Assembly: GCF_025717045.1 (NCBI RefSeq)
Contig: NZ_JAOVZN010000007.1
Location: forward strand, 186,001-250,000
Direction: 5' to 3'
Source of the DNA: Flavobacterium sp. SH_e
Lineage (GTDB): Bacteria; Bacteroidota; Bacteroidia; Flavobacteriales; Flavobacteriaceae
DNA: 64,000 nucleotides
In this document: piece after piece, positions 25,415-33,621 of the stretch
Position numbering within the stretch: position 1 is the first letter of the stretch
Layout of the letters: the number at the start of each line of letters is the position of its first letter
Position numbers and translations under genes: made by a program
The notes under the pieces: model-generated
Seen by the model: the letters and a program-made list of their open reading frames with translations, nothing else
Database searches by the model: none
What the model was told of the DNA's origin: nothing

Positions 25415-28400
25415 TTAAAAGTTAACATTTAGACCCATCATGTAGGTTCTTGGCTGAGGATAGTATCCAACATCAATTCCTTTAGCCCAAGATTGATTTA
25501 CGTTTCCAAAACCAATTTCTGGATCCATTCCTTTGTATTTAGTGAATGTGTAAATGTTATTTCCTGCAACATACAATCTGAATTTAGTGAAGAAATTAAG
25601 TTTTGTTGTAAGCTTCGTTAAATCACATCCAATTGTAGCATTTTTAATTCTGAAGAAATCTGAATCTTGAACATATAAATCAGAGAATTTAGTGTAATTC
25701 CCGTTTGCATCTGTTCCGTAAGTTACCCTTGGAACTCTGTTCGAAGATCCTTCAGTTGTCCATCTGTTCAACACGTCTGTTGTGTTGTTTGTGTAAGCAC
25801 GAGTGTAGTCGTGAACTCCAAATACGTTTTGTCCTCCAGCGATACCGTAAGTATTAATAGAGAAATCAAAAGCTTTGTATGATAATTCTAAATTGATACC
25901 GTAGTTAATATCTGGATTTGGATTACCTACTTGCGTTTTATCGTTAGCATCAATTTGTCCGTCACCATTTAAATCTACGAAACGAACGTCTCCTGGCTGT
26001 GCATTTGGCTGAACACCTGCTGCAACTTCAGCAGCATTTTGAAAAATTCCGTCTGTTTTTAATCCGTAGAAATAACCCATTGGTTTACCAACTTCAACAC
26101 GGTTCATCTCGTCTAAACCTTGGAATAAAACGTTTGTTTCTCCGTGAATAATTCCTTCGTTGTTAGCAATTCTTAACACTTCGTTTTGGTTGCGAGAAAG
26201 ATTTGCATTGATGGCAAAATTCCAATCTTTTCCAAAATGTGTACGGTAAGCCAATCCAATTTCAAAACCTTTGTTGCTTACGTCTCCACCATTAATGTAA
26301 GGCGCAGTTGCTCCAGCATAAGTTGGGATAGACGCCAATACTAACCAGTCTTTAGTTTTCTTGTCGTAGTAATCGAAAGTTAATGTAAAGTTATTGAACA
26401 ATGTAGCATCAAAACCTAAATCTAACTGCTCAGAAGTTTCCCATTTTAAGTTACGGTTTGCTAATTGGTCAGGGCTTGAACCTACTAATAAAGTTTCGTC
26501 ACCAGTTCCAAAATGATATGTTTTGTCTGTTGAGTTTACAGTTGACAAGTATGCAAATCTTCTACCAAATTGGTCGTTACCATTTTGTCCCCAGCTTGCT
26601 CTTAATTTGAAAGTATTTAAAACTTTGTTTTCTTTAAAGAAAGCTTCTTTATCTAAATTCCATCCCGCAGAGAACGATGGGAAAATAGCATATTTGTTAT
26701 CTGGACCAAATTCTGATGAACCGTCACGACGAACTGTTGCAGAGAATAAGTACTTATTGTTGTAATCGTACAATAAACGTCCGAAATAAGATTGAATAGA
26801 ATAATCTTTACGATTTCCTTTTACCACATTTGATGTTGGATCTTTTGCGTTATCTAAATAAGCGTGTTCAAAATCATCAAAAATCAAGTTTCTTCCTTGA
26901 CCTTCCATATAGTCTGCAGTATTCTGTTTTGCAGAAGTACCTACTAGTACATCAAAATTATGAGAAGCAGCAATGTTAAATTTGTATTGAAGTGTATTTT
27001 CAAAAATCCATCCTACAGATTTTGTTGAACTTTGAGTTACGCTAGAAACTGTATTATTATCATTTGAAGAAAGAGAGTAAACTGGTCTGAAAGAACGATA
27101 GTCACTATCTGTCATATCAACACCATAACTTGTTCTGAAAGTAAAGTTTTTTGCAAATTTTAATTCAGCAAAAATGTTACCTACATAACGATTTGTTTTC
27201 GTTTGGTTGAAGTTATTATAGTATAAAGATCCAACAGGGTTGCTGATATCTTGAGAAATAATTGAATGAGCAAAATCTCCATTTTCATCGTAAGTCTGAT
27301 CAATTGGAGCTGCATTTAAGAAGCTTCTAATTGCGTTGCTATAAATACCATCATCTGCAACACCGCTTGATTTGATGTTTGATAAAGTGAAGTTTTCACC
27401 AATTTTCAAATGATCTTTAATTACTTCAGAAGTAGAGTTTACTGTAAAAGTAACACGATCGTATTGAGATTGATTATTAGATCCTCCAATCATACCTTCT
27501 TGTCCATAGTAAGATAAACCAGTCGCAATTGTAGATTTTTGGTCACCGCCAGTAATCAAAAGAGAGTGGTTTTGTTTCATTGCACCTTCATTGAACAAAT
27601 CATCTTGCCAATCGTGGTTTGGAAATGAAGCAATTTGAGCTTTAGTATATAATGGAGCATATCCAGAATTTACACGAGCTTCGTTCATAATTGTTGTATA
27701 TTCCTGAGTATTCATCAGATCCAGTTTTTTAGCAATTTGCTGAAAACCTGTATAAGAGTTGAAAGACACATTCATTTTTCCATCTTTACCTTTTTTAGTT
27801 GTAACCAAGATAACTCCATTTGCCGCTCTTGCTCCGTAGATAGAAGCTGCCGAAGCATCTTTTAAAACGTCAACCCTTTCAATAACAGACGGATCAAGGT
27901 ATCCAATTCCGTTATCAACCACTACACCATCAACCACATAAAGAGGATCGCTGTTTCCTGCTGTACCTGCACCACGAATATTTACCACCATATTCGCTCC
28001 AGGCTGACCAGAAGAAGAAGTTACAGAAACCCCAGAAGCCTGCCCTTGTAAAGCATTTACAACATCAAGAGATGCTACTTGCTGAATGTCTTTTCCTGAC
28101 ACCAAAGAAGTCGCCGCAGTATTTACTTTCTTCTTTTGAGTACCGTAACCGATTACTACAATTTCTTTAAGTTCTGCAGTTTCTGGATGTAAAACCACAT
28201 TCACTGTTTTTTGAGTTCCAACTGTAATGTTTTGTGCTTTGAAACCCACAAAAGTGATTACTAAAACATCTCCCGTTTTAGCCTCAACTTTATATTTTCC
28301 ATCAAAATCGGTAACTGTACTCGATTTTGTTCCCTGTACTTGTACAGTTGCTCCCGGAACTCCAAATCCGTCTTCGGAAGAGGTAATTGTTCCACTTACA

Positions 28401-28504
28401 GTTTTGGATTCTTGTGCAAATCCAAACTGCATCATAAATACGCTAAGCAGCACCGCCATTAAAAATGGAAGCTTTGTTGTTTTAATACAATTTTTGCTTT
28501 TCAT
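25415..28504 (-). CDS. SusC/RagA-family TonB-dependent outer-membrane transporter
   Basis: The 1029-residue protein has a signal peptide (to GFAQES), then a carboxypeptidase-regulatory-like domain (SGTITSSEDGFGVPGATVQV; about 38-110), the SusC motif region KEIVVIGYGTQKKKV, a plug domain (about 120-235, ending SIYGARAANGVILVTTKKG) and a 22-strand barrel ending in an aromatic-terminated strand (MMGLNVNF). It imports oligosaccharides cut at the surface by GH5, powered by TonB. It is the first gene of the PUL. The 560-bp region upstream carries repeated motifs discussed separately. Confidence 0.96.
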   Translation of the reverse strand: MKSKNCIKTTKLPFLMAVLLSVFMMQFGFAQESKTVSGTITSSEDGFGVPGATVQVQGTKSSTVTDFDGKYKVEAKTGDVLVITFVGFKAQNITVGTQKTVNVVLHPETAELKEIVVIGYGTQKKKVNTAATSLVSGKDIQQVASLDVVNALQGQASGVSVTSSSGQPGANMVVNIRGAGTAGNSDPLYVVDGVVVDNGIGYLDPSVIERVDVLKDASAASIYGARAANGVILVTTKKGKDGKMNVSFNSYTGFQQIAKKLDLMNTQEYTTIMNEARVNSGYAPLYTKAQIASFPNHDWQDDLFNEGAMKQNHSLLITGGDQKSTIATGLSYYGQEGMIGGSNNQSQYDRVTFTVNSTSEVIKDHLKIGENFTLSNIKSSGVADDGIYSNAIRSFLNAAPIDQTYDENGDFAHSIISQDISNPVGSLYYNNFNQTKTNRYVGNIFAELKFAKNFTFRTSYGVDMTDSDYRSFRPVYSLSSNDNNTVSSVTQSSTKSVGWIFENTLQYKFNIAASHNFDVLVGTSAKQNTADYMEGQGRNLIFDDFEHAYLDNAKDPTSNVVKGNRKDYSIQSYFGRLLYDYNNKYLFSATVRRDGSSEFGPDNKYAIFPSFSAGWNLDKEAFFKENKVLNTFKLRASWGQNGNDQFGRRFAYLSTVNSTDKTYHFGTGDETLLVGSSPDQLANRNLKWETSEQLDLGFDATLFNNFTLTFDYYDKKTKDWLVLASIPTYAGATAPYINGGDVSNKGFEIGLAYRTHFGKDWNFAINANLSRNQNEVLRIANNEGIIHGETNVLFQGLDEMNRVEVGKPMGYFYGLKTDGIFQNAAEVAAGVQPNAQPGDVRFVDLNGDGQIDANDKTQVGNPNPDINYGINLELSYKAFDFSINTYGIAGGQNVFGVHDYTRAYTNNTTDVLNRWTTEGSSNRVPRVTYGTDANGNYTKFSDLYVQDSDFFRIKNATIGCDLTKLTTKLNFFTKFRLYVAGNNIYTFTKYKGMDPEIGFGNVNQSWAKGIDVGYYPQPRTYMMGLNVNF

Positions 28505-28626
28505 AATAAGAATTGATTAAGTTTAAGTTATAGTTAGTAATTTCTACCCTAAGAGAAACTCTGGAAAACTTCCCAAGCAGGTCATGCCAAAAATGAGGGC
28601 CTGAATCTCATTTCTAACATTTAGTA

Positions 28627-28642
28627 CTTGTCTGACTACAAG
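28627..28642. promoter_or_regulatory. Putative operator half-site palindrome, distal to the main pair
   Basis: CTTGTCTGACTACAAG is a short palindrome containing TGACTACAAG (28633-28642), the same 10-mer found at 28772-28781. It lies about 125 bp upstream of the SusC start. A role as binding site for the adjacent NUDIX-type regulators is inferred. Confidence 0.4.
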
Positions 28643-28736
28643 AAGATGTTTAGAACATCAAAATCGACTCGAAAATCAATTTTTAAAAAAACATTTGTGG
28701 TAAGTTTAAGTTAAGTTGTAATTTCGCCTTTTTAAA

Positions 28737-28781
28737 CTTATAGTCAATTTGAATTTATCTTATGGTAAATTTGACTACAAG
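28737..28781. promoter_or_regulatory. Putative operator: inverted CTTGTAGTCAA sites
   Basis: CTTATAGTCAA (28737-28747) and TTGACTACAAG (28771-28781) form an inverted repeat matching at 10 of 11 positions, with 23 nt between the arms. Such spacing suits a dimeric or tetrameric regulator. The region lies between the PUL and the two regulator genes. Confidence 0.45.
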
Positions 28782-29084
28782 TGTAAAACAAATTTTCTAT
28801 ATTAACAAAATATTAGGGTTATTTTTTTTCGATTCTAATAAATCCCAATTCATTTTTATCAATGTTGTAAAATCTGAATTGAAATCGAAATAAAAAATAT
28901 AGAAAAATCAACGTTTTATAAAATTGACAATCAGACATTTAAGAATTACTTAAAACAAATGCCGTTTTCTACTAATTTTTAAACAGCTGATTCTCACAAT
29001 TTTATTTCGTTAAAAAAAATATAAAGCTTTTAAGAAGGCTAATAATCATTTTATTTATTTAATTTGTCAAAATTTATCTCGAAT

Positions 29085-29801
29085 ATGGTTGAAAATGTAG
29101 ATGACAAAACTGCTCCAAAAAACGAAAACAGTGCGATGAATGCCATCACAATTGACTGTGTTATTTTTGGTTTTGACAAAGGCAGTCTTGAAGTGCTTTT
29201 AGTACAGCACGGTGAAGGTATCAGCAAAGGAAAATGGGGTCTTCCTGGGGGATGGATTTATAAAAAGGAAAGTACAGATGCTGCTGCTCATCGTTTATTG
29301 AATGAGCTTACAGGTCTTGACAACATATATTTGGAACAATTAAAAGCATTTGGAGATCCAGATCGTTTTCCGCTGCGACGTGTTATCACAATTGGATATT
29401 ATGCTCTGGTAAAAAGAGAAGACTATAACATTAAAGCTGGTTTTACCGCATCTGATGCTAAATGGTATAAAATCAACAACATTCCTGATCTGATTTACGA
29501 TCACAACGAAATTCTATCTTACAGTTTAAAAAACCTGCAAAACAGAGTTCGTCAAGCGCCAATTGGATTTAATCTGCTTCCTGAAAAATTCACTTTATTG
29601 CAACTAATGCAGCTGTATGAAGAAATTTTAGGAATAGAAATGGACAAACCAAACTTTAGAAGAAAAATTCTTCATATGAAACTTTTGGCCGCTTTAGATG
29701 AAAAACAGCAGGATGTGTCGCATAGAGCAGCGCAACTTTATAAATTTGATCCAGAAATCTATAAAAAACTAACCGAAAAAGGATTCAATTTTGAATTCTG
29801 A
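29085..29801 (+). CDS. NUDIX-domain transcriptional regulator (NrtR/AraR-like), copy 1
   Basis: From the ATG at 29085 the product is 238 residues (an in-frame TTG at 29064 would add seven). The NUDIX-fold domain (about 17-150) starts AITIDCVIFGFDKGSLEVLL. Its Nudix-box region GGWIYKKES...RLLNELTGL keeps the Gly and one Glu but has Leu where catalytic RE and EE residues are expected, so hydrolysis is unlikely. The C-terminal winged-helix domain (about 155-238) contains FTLLQLMQLYEEILGIEMDKPNFRRK. This is the plan of NrtR-type regulators, and Bacteroidota members such as AraR sense sugars and control carbohydrate loci. Divergence from SusC suggests it controls this PUL. Confidence 0.88.
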   Translation: MVENVDDKTAPKNENSAMNAITIDCVIFGFDKGSLEVLLVQHGEGISKGKWGLPGGWIYKKESTDAAAHRLLNELTGLDNIYLEQLKAFGDPDRFPLRRVITIGYYALVKREDYNIKAGFTASDAKWYKINNIPDLIYDHNEILSYSLKNLQNRVRQAPIGFNLLPEKFTLLQLMQLYEEILGIEMDKPNFRRKILHMKLLAALDEKQQDVSHRAAQLYKFDPEIYKKLTEKGFNFEF

Positions 29802-29856
29802 TTTTCGGTTAAAATGAATTAAAAAAACTTTTCGCATTTCGAAACATTATAATAAA

Positions 29857-30558
29857 TTGACAGAAATAACTACTCCTCATCAAAAATCAGCCGTAGACGG
29901 AATCACAATTGACTGTGTTTTTTTCGGATTTAACAAAGAAAGTCTGGAAGTTCTATTAGTTCAGCACGCTCAAGGCGAAAGTAAAGGCAAATGGGGACTT
30001 CTAGGCGGGTGGCTTCAATTGGACGAAAGTGCAGATGACGCGGCGCAGCGTATTTTACAAGAACTTACCGGACTTGAAGATATTTATTTAGAACAGCTAA
30101 AAGCCTTCACAAATCCGAAACGTGTTCTAGAAAGACGAGTTGTAACAATTGGTTATTACACTTTAGTTAATAGAGAAGATTATAACATTAAAGCCAGTTT
30201 ACGAGTTATCGAAGCTAAATGGTATAAAATAAAAGATATCCCAGAACTGATTTTTGACCACAACGAAATTCTAGATTTCAGTTTAGCGCAATTAAGAAAC
30301 CGCGTTCGTCAGGCTCCAATAGGTTTTAACCTTCTTCCAGAAAAATTTACTTTATTGCAGTTAATGCATCTGTACGAAGAAATTTTAGGAATTGAACTGG
30401 ATAAATCTAATTTTAGACGAAAAGTACTCCACATGAAACTACTTACAGCATTGGACGAAAAGCAAAAAGATGTTTCGCACAGAGCGGCCAAACTTTATAA
30501 ATTTGACCCTGAAATGTATAAGAAATTAACAGAAAAAGGATTTAATTTCGAATTTTAA
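29857..30558 (+). CDS. NUDIX-domain transcriptional regulator (NrtR/AraR-like), copy 2
   Basis: The 233-residue paralogue of the preceding gene starts 55 bp after it. No ATG precedes the conserved VDGITIDCVFFGF, so a TTG start at 29857 is used. The NUDIX domain has the same degenerate box (GGWLQLDES...RILQELTGL) and the winged-helix half is almost identical to copy 1 (RRKVLHMKLLTALDEKQKDV and FDPEMYKKLTEKGFNFEF). Differences cluster in the ligand-binding domain, for example FGDPDRFPLR versus FTNPKRVLER, suggesting the two bind similar DNA but different effectors, or form heteromers. It probably shares a transcript with copy 1. Confidence 0.87.
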   Translation: MTEITTPHQKSAVDGITIDCVFFGFNKESLEVLLVQHAQGESKGKWGLLGGWLQLDESADDAAQRILQELTGLEDIYLEQLKAFTNPKRVLERRVVTIGYYTLVNREDYNIKASLRVIEAKWYKIKDIPELIFDHNEILDFSLAQLRNRVRQAPIGFNLLPEKFTLLQLMHLYEEILGIELDKSNFRRKVLHMKLLTALDEKQKDVSHRAAKLYKFDPEMYKKLTEKGFNFEF

Positions 30559-30623
30559 TCCTGATTTTAATTCTTTACTATCAACTATCGATCATCAAGA
30601 TTCCAGAATCCAAAACTTTGCGC

Positions 30624-30631
30624 TATCTTTG
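30624..30631 (+). promoter_or_regulatory. -7 box for lepA
   Basis: TATCTTTG matches TAnnTTTG. It lies about 90 nt upstream of the lepA ATG, leaving a moderately long leader that includes the small palindrome TTTAAAGCAATTGCTTTA. The surrounding CTTTGCGC repeats resemble other promoters in this window. Confidence 0.55.
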
Positions 30632-30720
30632 CGCCTTAATATCATGCTTTAAAGCAATTGCTTTAGGCAGTTTTACACCCAAAAAATACTAAAACTCGTT
30701 ATAGAGAACTGATATATAAA

Positions 30721-32517
30721 ATGAAGAAGATACGTAACTTTTGCATTATTGCACACATTGACCACGGTAAAAGTACATTGGCGGACAGATTACTAGGCGC
30801 AACACAAACCGTTACAGCTCGTGAAGAAAAAGCACAATTGCTTGACAACATGGATCTGGAGCGCGAGCGTGGAATTACCATAAAAAGTCACGCCATTCAG
30901 ATGGAATACAAATACAAAGGTGAAGAATATATCTTAAACTTAATTGATACTCCTGGACACGTTGACTTTTCATACGAAGTTTCGAGATCTATCGCTGCCT
31001 GCGAAGGTGCACTTTTGATTGTTGATGCTGCTCAAAGTATTCAAGCACAAACAATTTCAAACTTATATTTAGCTCTTGAAAATGACTTGGAAATTATTCC
31101 AGTTTTAAACAAAGTAGATTTACCAAGTGCAAATCCAGAAGAAGTTAGTGATGATATTATCGATTTATTAGGATGTAAATTAGAAGATATTATTCACGCA
31201 TCTGGAAAAACTGGTTTTGGTGTTGAGAACATTCTTGCTGCCATTATCGAAAAAATTCCTGCTCCAAAAGGTGATCCAGAAGAGCCATTGCAAGCTTTAA
31301 TTTTTGACTCAGTATACAATCCATTCCGTGGAATTGAGGTAATCTTCAGAGTTGTAAATGGTGAAATCAAAAAAGGCCAGAAAATTAAATTTATGGCTAC
31401 TGATAACGAATATTTTGCTGACGAAATTGGTACTTTAAAATTAAATCAAGTTCCTAAAAATGTGGTTTCAGCAGGAGATGTTGGGTATTTGATTTCTGGA
31501 ATTAAAGAAGCTCGTGAAGTAAAAGTGGGTGATACAATTACAGATGCAAAAGTTCCAACAACAAATATGGTTGCTGGTTTTGAGGATGTAAAACCAATGG
31601 TATTCGCAGGTATTTATCCTGTTGATACAGAAGATTACGAAGATTTGCGTTCTTCAATGGAAAAATTACAGTTAAATGACGCTTCATTAGTATTTACTCC
31701 TGAAAGTTCTGCGGCATTAGGATTTGGTTTCCGTTGCGGATTCTTAGGAATGCTTCACATGGAAATTATCCAAGAGCGTTTAGAGCGTGAGTTTGATATG
31801 ACTGTAATTACTACGGTTCCTAACGTTTCGTACTTAGCTTATACTAAAAAACATCCAGAAACGCCAATCGTTGTAAACAACCCTTCAGATTTACCAGAGC
31901 CTTCAAAATTGGACAGAGTTGAAGAGCCTTTTATTAAAGCTACCATCATTACAAAATCTGACTTTGTTGGAAACGTAATGAGTTTATGTATCGAAAAACG
32001 CGGTTTAATTACCAACCAAACATATTTAACAACAGAGCGTGTTGAATTGAATTTTGATATGCCTTTGGCTGAAATTGTATTCGATTTCTATGATCGTCTG
32101 AAAACAGTTTCTAAAGGTTATGCTTCTTTCGATTACTCTCCTATTGGAATGAGAACTTCAAAATTGGTTAAGCTTGACGTTCTTTTGAATGCACAAACTG
32201 TTGATGCACTTTCTGCATTGATTCACGAAGATAACGCTTACAACATCGGTAAAAAAATGACCGAGAAACTACGTGAACTTATCCCAAGACAGCAATTTGA
32301 TATTCCGATTCAAGCTGCAATTGGAGCAAAAATTATCGCTCGTGAAACTATTAAAGCACTTCGTAAAGACGTTACCGCAAAATGTTACGGTGGAGATATT
32401 TCGCGTAAGCGTAAACTTCTTGAAAAACAGAAAAAAGGTAAAAAACGTATGCGTCAGGTAGGAAACGTTGAGATTCCGCAAGAAGCATTTATGGCTGTTT
32501 TGAAATTGAATGACTAA
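30721..32517 (+). CDS. lepA: Elongation factor 4 (LepA)
   Basis: This 598-residue translational GTPase acts on ribosomes and is thought to back-translocate or remodel stalled ribosomes. The G domain begins at residue 1 with AHIDHGKSTLADRLLG (P-loop), the G2 region GITIKSHAI, DTPGHVDF (G3) and NKVDLP (G4). It is followed by the beta-barrel domain II, EF-G-like domains III and V, and the LepA-specific C-terminal domain (SKLVKLDVLLNAQTVDALSALIHED; KKGKKRMRQVGNVEIPQEAF). Length matches the family. A hairpin with a T-run follows the stop. It is not functionally tied to the upstream regulators; it has its own promoter. Confidence 0.98.
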   Translation: MKKIRNFCIIAHIDHGKSTLADRLLGATQTVTAREEKAQLLDNMDLERERGITIKSHAIQMEYKYKGEEYILNLIDTPGHVDFSYEVSRSIAACEGALLIVDAAQSIQAQTISNLYLALENDLEIIPVLNKVDLPSANPEEVSDDIIDLLGCKLEDIIHASGKTGFGVENILAAIIEKIPAPKGDPEEPLQALIFDSVYNPFRGIEVIFRVVNGEIKKGQKIKFMATDNEYFADEIGTLKLNQVPKNVVSAGDVGYLISGIKEAREVKVGDTITDAKVPTTNMVAGFEDVKPMVFAGIYPVDTEDYEDLRSSMEKLQLNDASLVFTPESSAALGFGFRCGFLGMLHMEIIQERLEREFDMTVITTVPNVSYLAYTKKHPETPIVVNNPSDLPEPSKLDRVEEPFIKATIITKSDFVGNVMSLCIEKRGLITNQTYLTTERVELNFDMPLAEIVFDFYDRLKTVSKGYASFDYSPIGMRTSKLVKLDVLLNAQTVDALSALIHEDNAYNIGKKMTEKLRELIPRQQFDIPIQAAIGAKIIARETIKALRKDVTAKCYGGDISRKRKLLEKQKKGKKRMRQVGNVEIPQEAFMAVLKLND

Positions 32518-32560
32518 GTTTTCTTTCTAAAGTAGAAGAAAGAAACAAGAATATAGACTA

Positions 32561-32590
32561 AACCCGATGACTTATGTTGTCGGGTTTTTT
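32561..32590 (+). terminator. Rho-independent terminator of lepA
   Basis: AACCCGA pairs with TCGGGTT around a 12-nt loop, followed by a run of six T residues, 44 bp after the lepA stop. Confidence 0.8.
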
Positions 32591-32743
32591 ATTTGTTTGA
32601 TTTTAAAAATTACAACGTCAAAACTTACAAATATGACAGATTATTAACTCAAAAAATCCAATATTAACTCATTCGAATAAATCGAAAGCCTTTTTAACAC
32701 AGAAAATGTATTTTTAATCTTACAACTTTAACATTACAAGACT

Positions 32744-33361
32744 ATGAAAACCAAATTTTCTGTTATTTTAGCACTATTCACATTCTGTTTCGCAAACGCT
32801 CAACAAGACCAAGTTGATTCAGAAATGAATTCTGCAAAAGGCATCACTTTTCAAAAAGGTGATATGTTTTTAGAAGGATCTATCAAAATTAGTACTGGCG
32901 GAGACGCAGACTATTATGGCTTTAGCCCAAAGTTTGGCTATTTGCTAAATGATAAATTTGCTGTTGGAGCTAAATTAAATTACTCAAGTAACAAAGTAGA
33001 AACAACTCAAGTAAAAACTAATGTTTTTGGAATTGGGGCTTTTGCTCGTTATTATTTCTTAGAATTAGATAAAAAACGCTTTAAAACTTATGCCGAACTT
33101 GGTTTAGGTTACGGAAGAAACAAAACCGAAATACCGCAAGTTGGCAGCGATACAGACAATAGCTTAACAGCTGATATCAATGTTGGTTTGAATTACTTTG
33201 TAACCAAAAACATTGCCGTTACTTTTGTCCTTGCAAATGTTTTGGCTTACAACAGCGTTTCTCCAGAAAATGGTCCATCGTCTGATACTTTTCAATTAAA
33301 CATCAATTTATTTGAAAATATTTTCGACCAGCCTCAATTTGGAGTTTTGTATAGATTCTAA
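32744..33361 (+). CDS. Outer-membrane beta-barrel protein
   Basis: The 205-residue protein has a signal peptide cleaved after CFANA and then alternating amphipathic strands. Visible strand-like segments include MFLEGSIKIS, YYGFSPKFGYLL, FAVGAKLNYSS, GIGAFARYYFL, TYAELGLGYGR, ADINVGLNYFV and the final FGVLYRF ending in aromatic Phe, which is the outer-membrane insertion signal. Size and strand count suggest an 8-10-stranded barrel of the porin/OmpA-like superfamily without a peptidoglycan-binding domain. The substrate is unknown. It is monocistronic, bounded by terminators on both sides, with no exact -7 box seen just upstream. Confidence 0.82.
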   Translation: MKTKFSVILALFTFCFANAQQDQVDSEMNSAKGITFQKGDMFLEGSIKISTGGDADYYGFSPKFGYLLNDKFAVGAKLNYSSNKVETTQVKTNVFGIGAFARYYFLELDKKRFKTYAELGLGYGRNKTEIPQVGSDTDNSLTADINVGLNYFVTKNIAVTFVLANVLAYNSVSPENGPSSDTFQLNINLFENIFDQPQFGVLYRF

Positions 33362-33378
33362 CTCACTTACAATATAGC

Positions 33379-33422
33379 TTAATAAAACCCCAAATAAACA
33401 GAATTATTTGGGGTTTTATTAA
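33379..33422. terminator. Bidirectional terminator between convergent genes
   Basis: A 19-bp perfect stem (33379-33397 and 33404-33422, TTAATAAAACCCCAAATAA and complement) with a 6-nt loop sits between the barrel gene and the convergent small membrane gene, overlapping the latter's stop codon. Flanking A/T runs suit both directions. Confidence 0.85.
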
Positions 33423-33616
33423 GACATAAGTGTTCCGCATATTCCTAATCCAATAAGCAAGTATAATGCTCCAATAATAAAACAAACTTTTGCTCCATTA
33501 GGATGGCTTTTCTTTATTGCAAAACCAATAATTGCCATTAAAATTGGCGGCCCTACCATAATCGCTACAAAAAACGCAACCAAACCATTTAAATTACCTA
33601 CTTCTAGTGCTGTCAT
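33419..33616 (-). CDS. Tiny membrane protein of the radical SAM / Lgt-like cassette
   Basis: The 65-residue product has two hydrophobic helices (about 10-33, VAFFVAIMVGPPILMAIIGFAI, and 43-62, CFIIGALYLLIGLGICG) joined by a short basic loop, KKSHPNGAK. It has no signal peptide cleavage site and should be an inner-membrane hairpin. It starts 5 bp after the radical SAM stop and ends within a strong terminator, so it is the third gene of an operon with the Lgt-like and radical SAM genes. The family is not recognised. A membrane anchor or accessory subunit for the upstream enzyme is a guess from position only. Confidence 0.75.
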   Translation of the reverse strand: MTALEVGNLNGLVAFFVAIMVGPPILMAIIGFAIKKSHPNGAKVCFIIGALYLLIGLGICGTLMS

Positions 33617-33621
33617 ATTCT

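Larger units (their letters stand above)
28505..29084. promoter_or_regulatory. Divergent regulatory region between SusC and NUDIX regulators
   Basis: This 580-bp gap has no convincing gene. It is strongly AT-rich, and no exact TAnnTTTG was found on the minus strand before SusC. The part nearer SusC (28627-28781) has repeated CTTGTAGTCA-type sites. The part nearer the regulator genes is plain AT-rich sequence with A-tracts. It must hold the promoters for both directions. Confidence 0.6.

Noticed and set aside
29064..29084. TTG start for the first NUDIX regulator
   Set aside because: An ATG seven codons downstream gives a normal N-terminus, so it was preferred.
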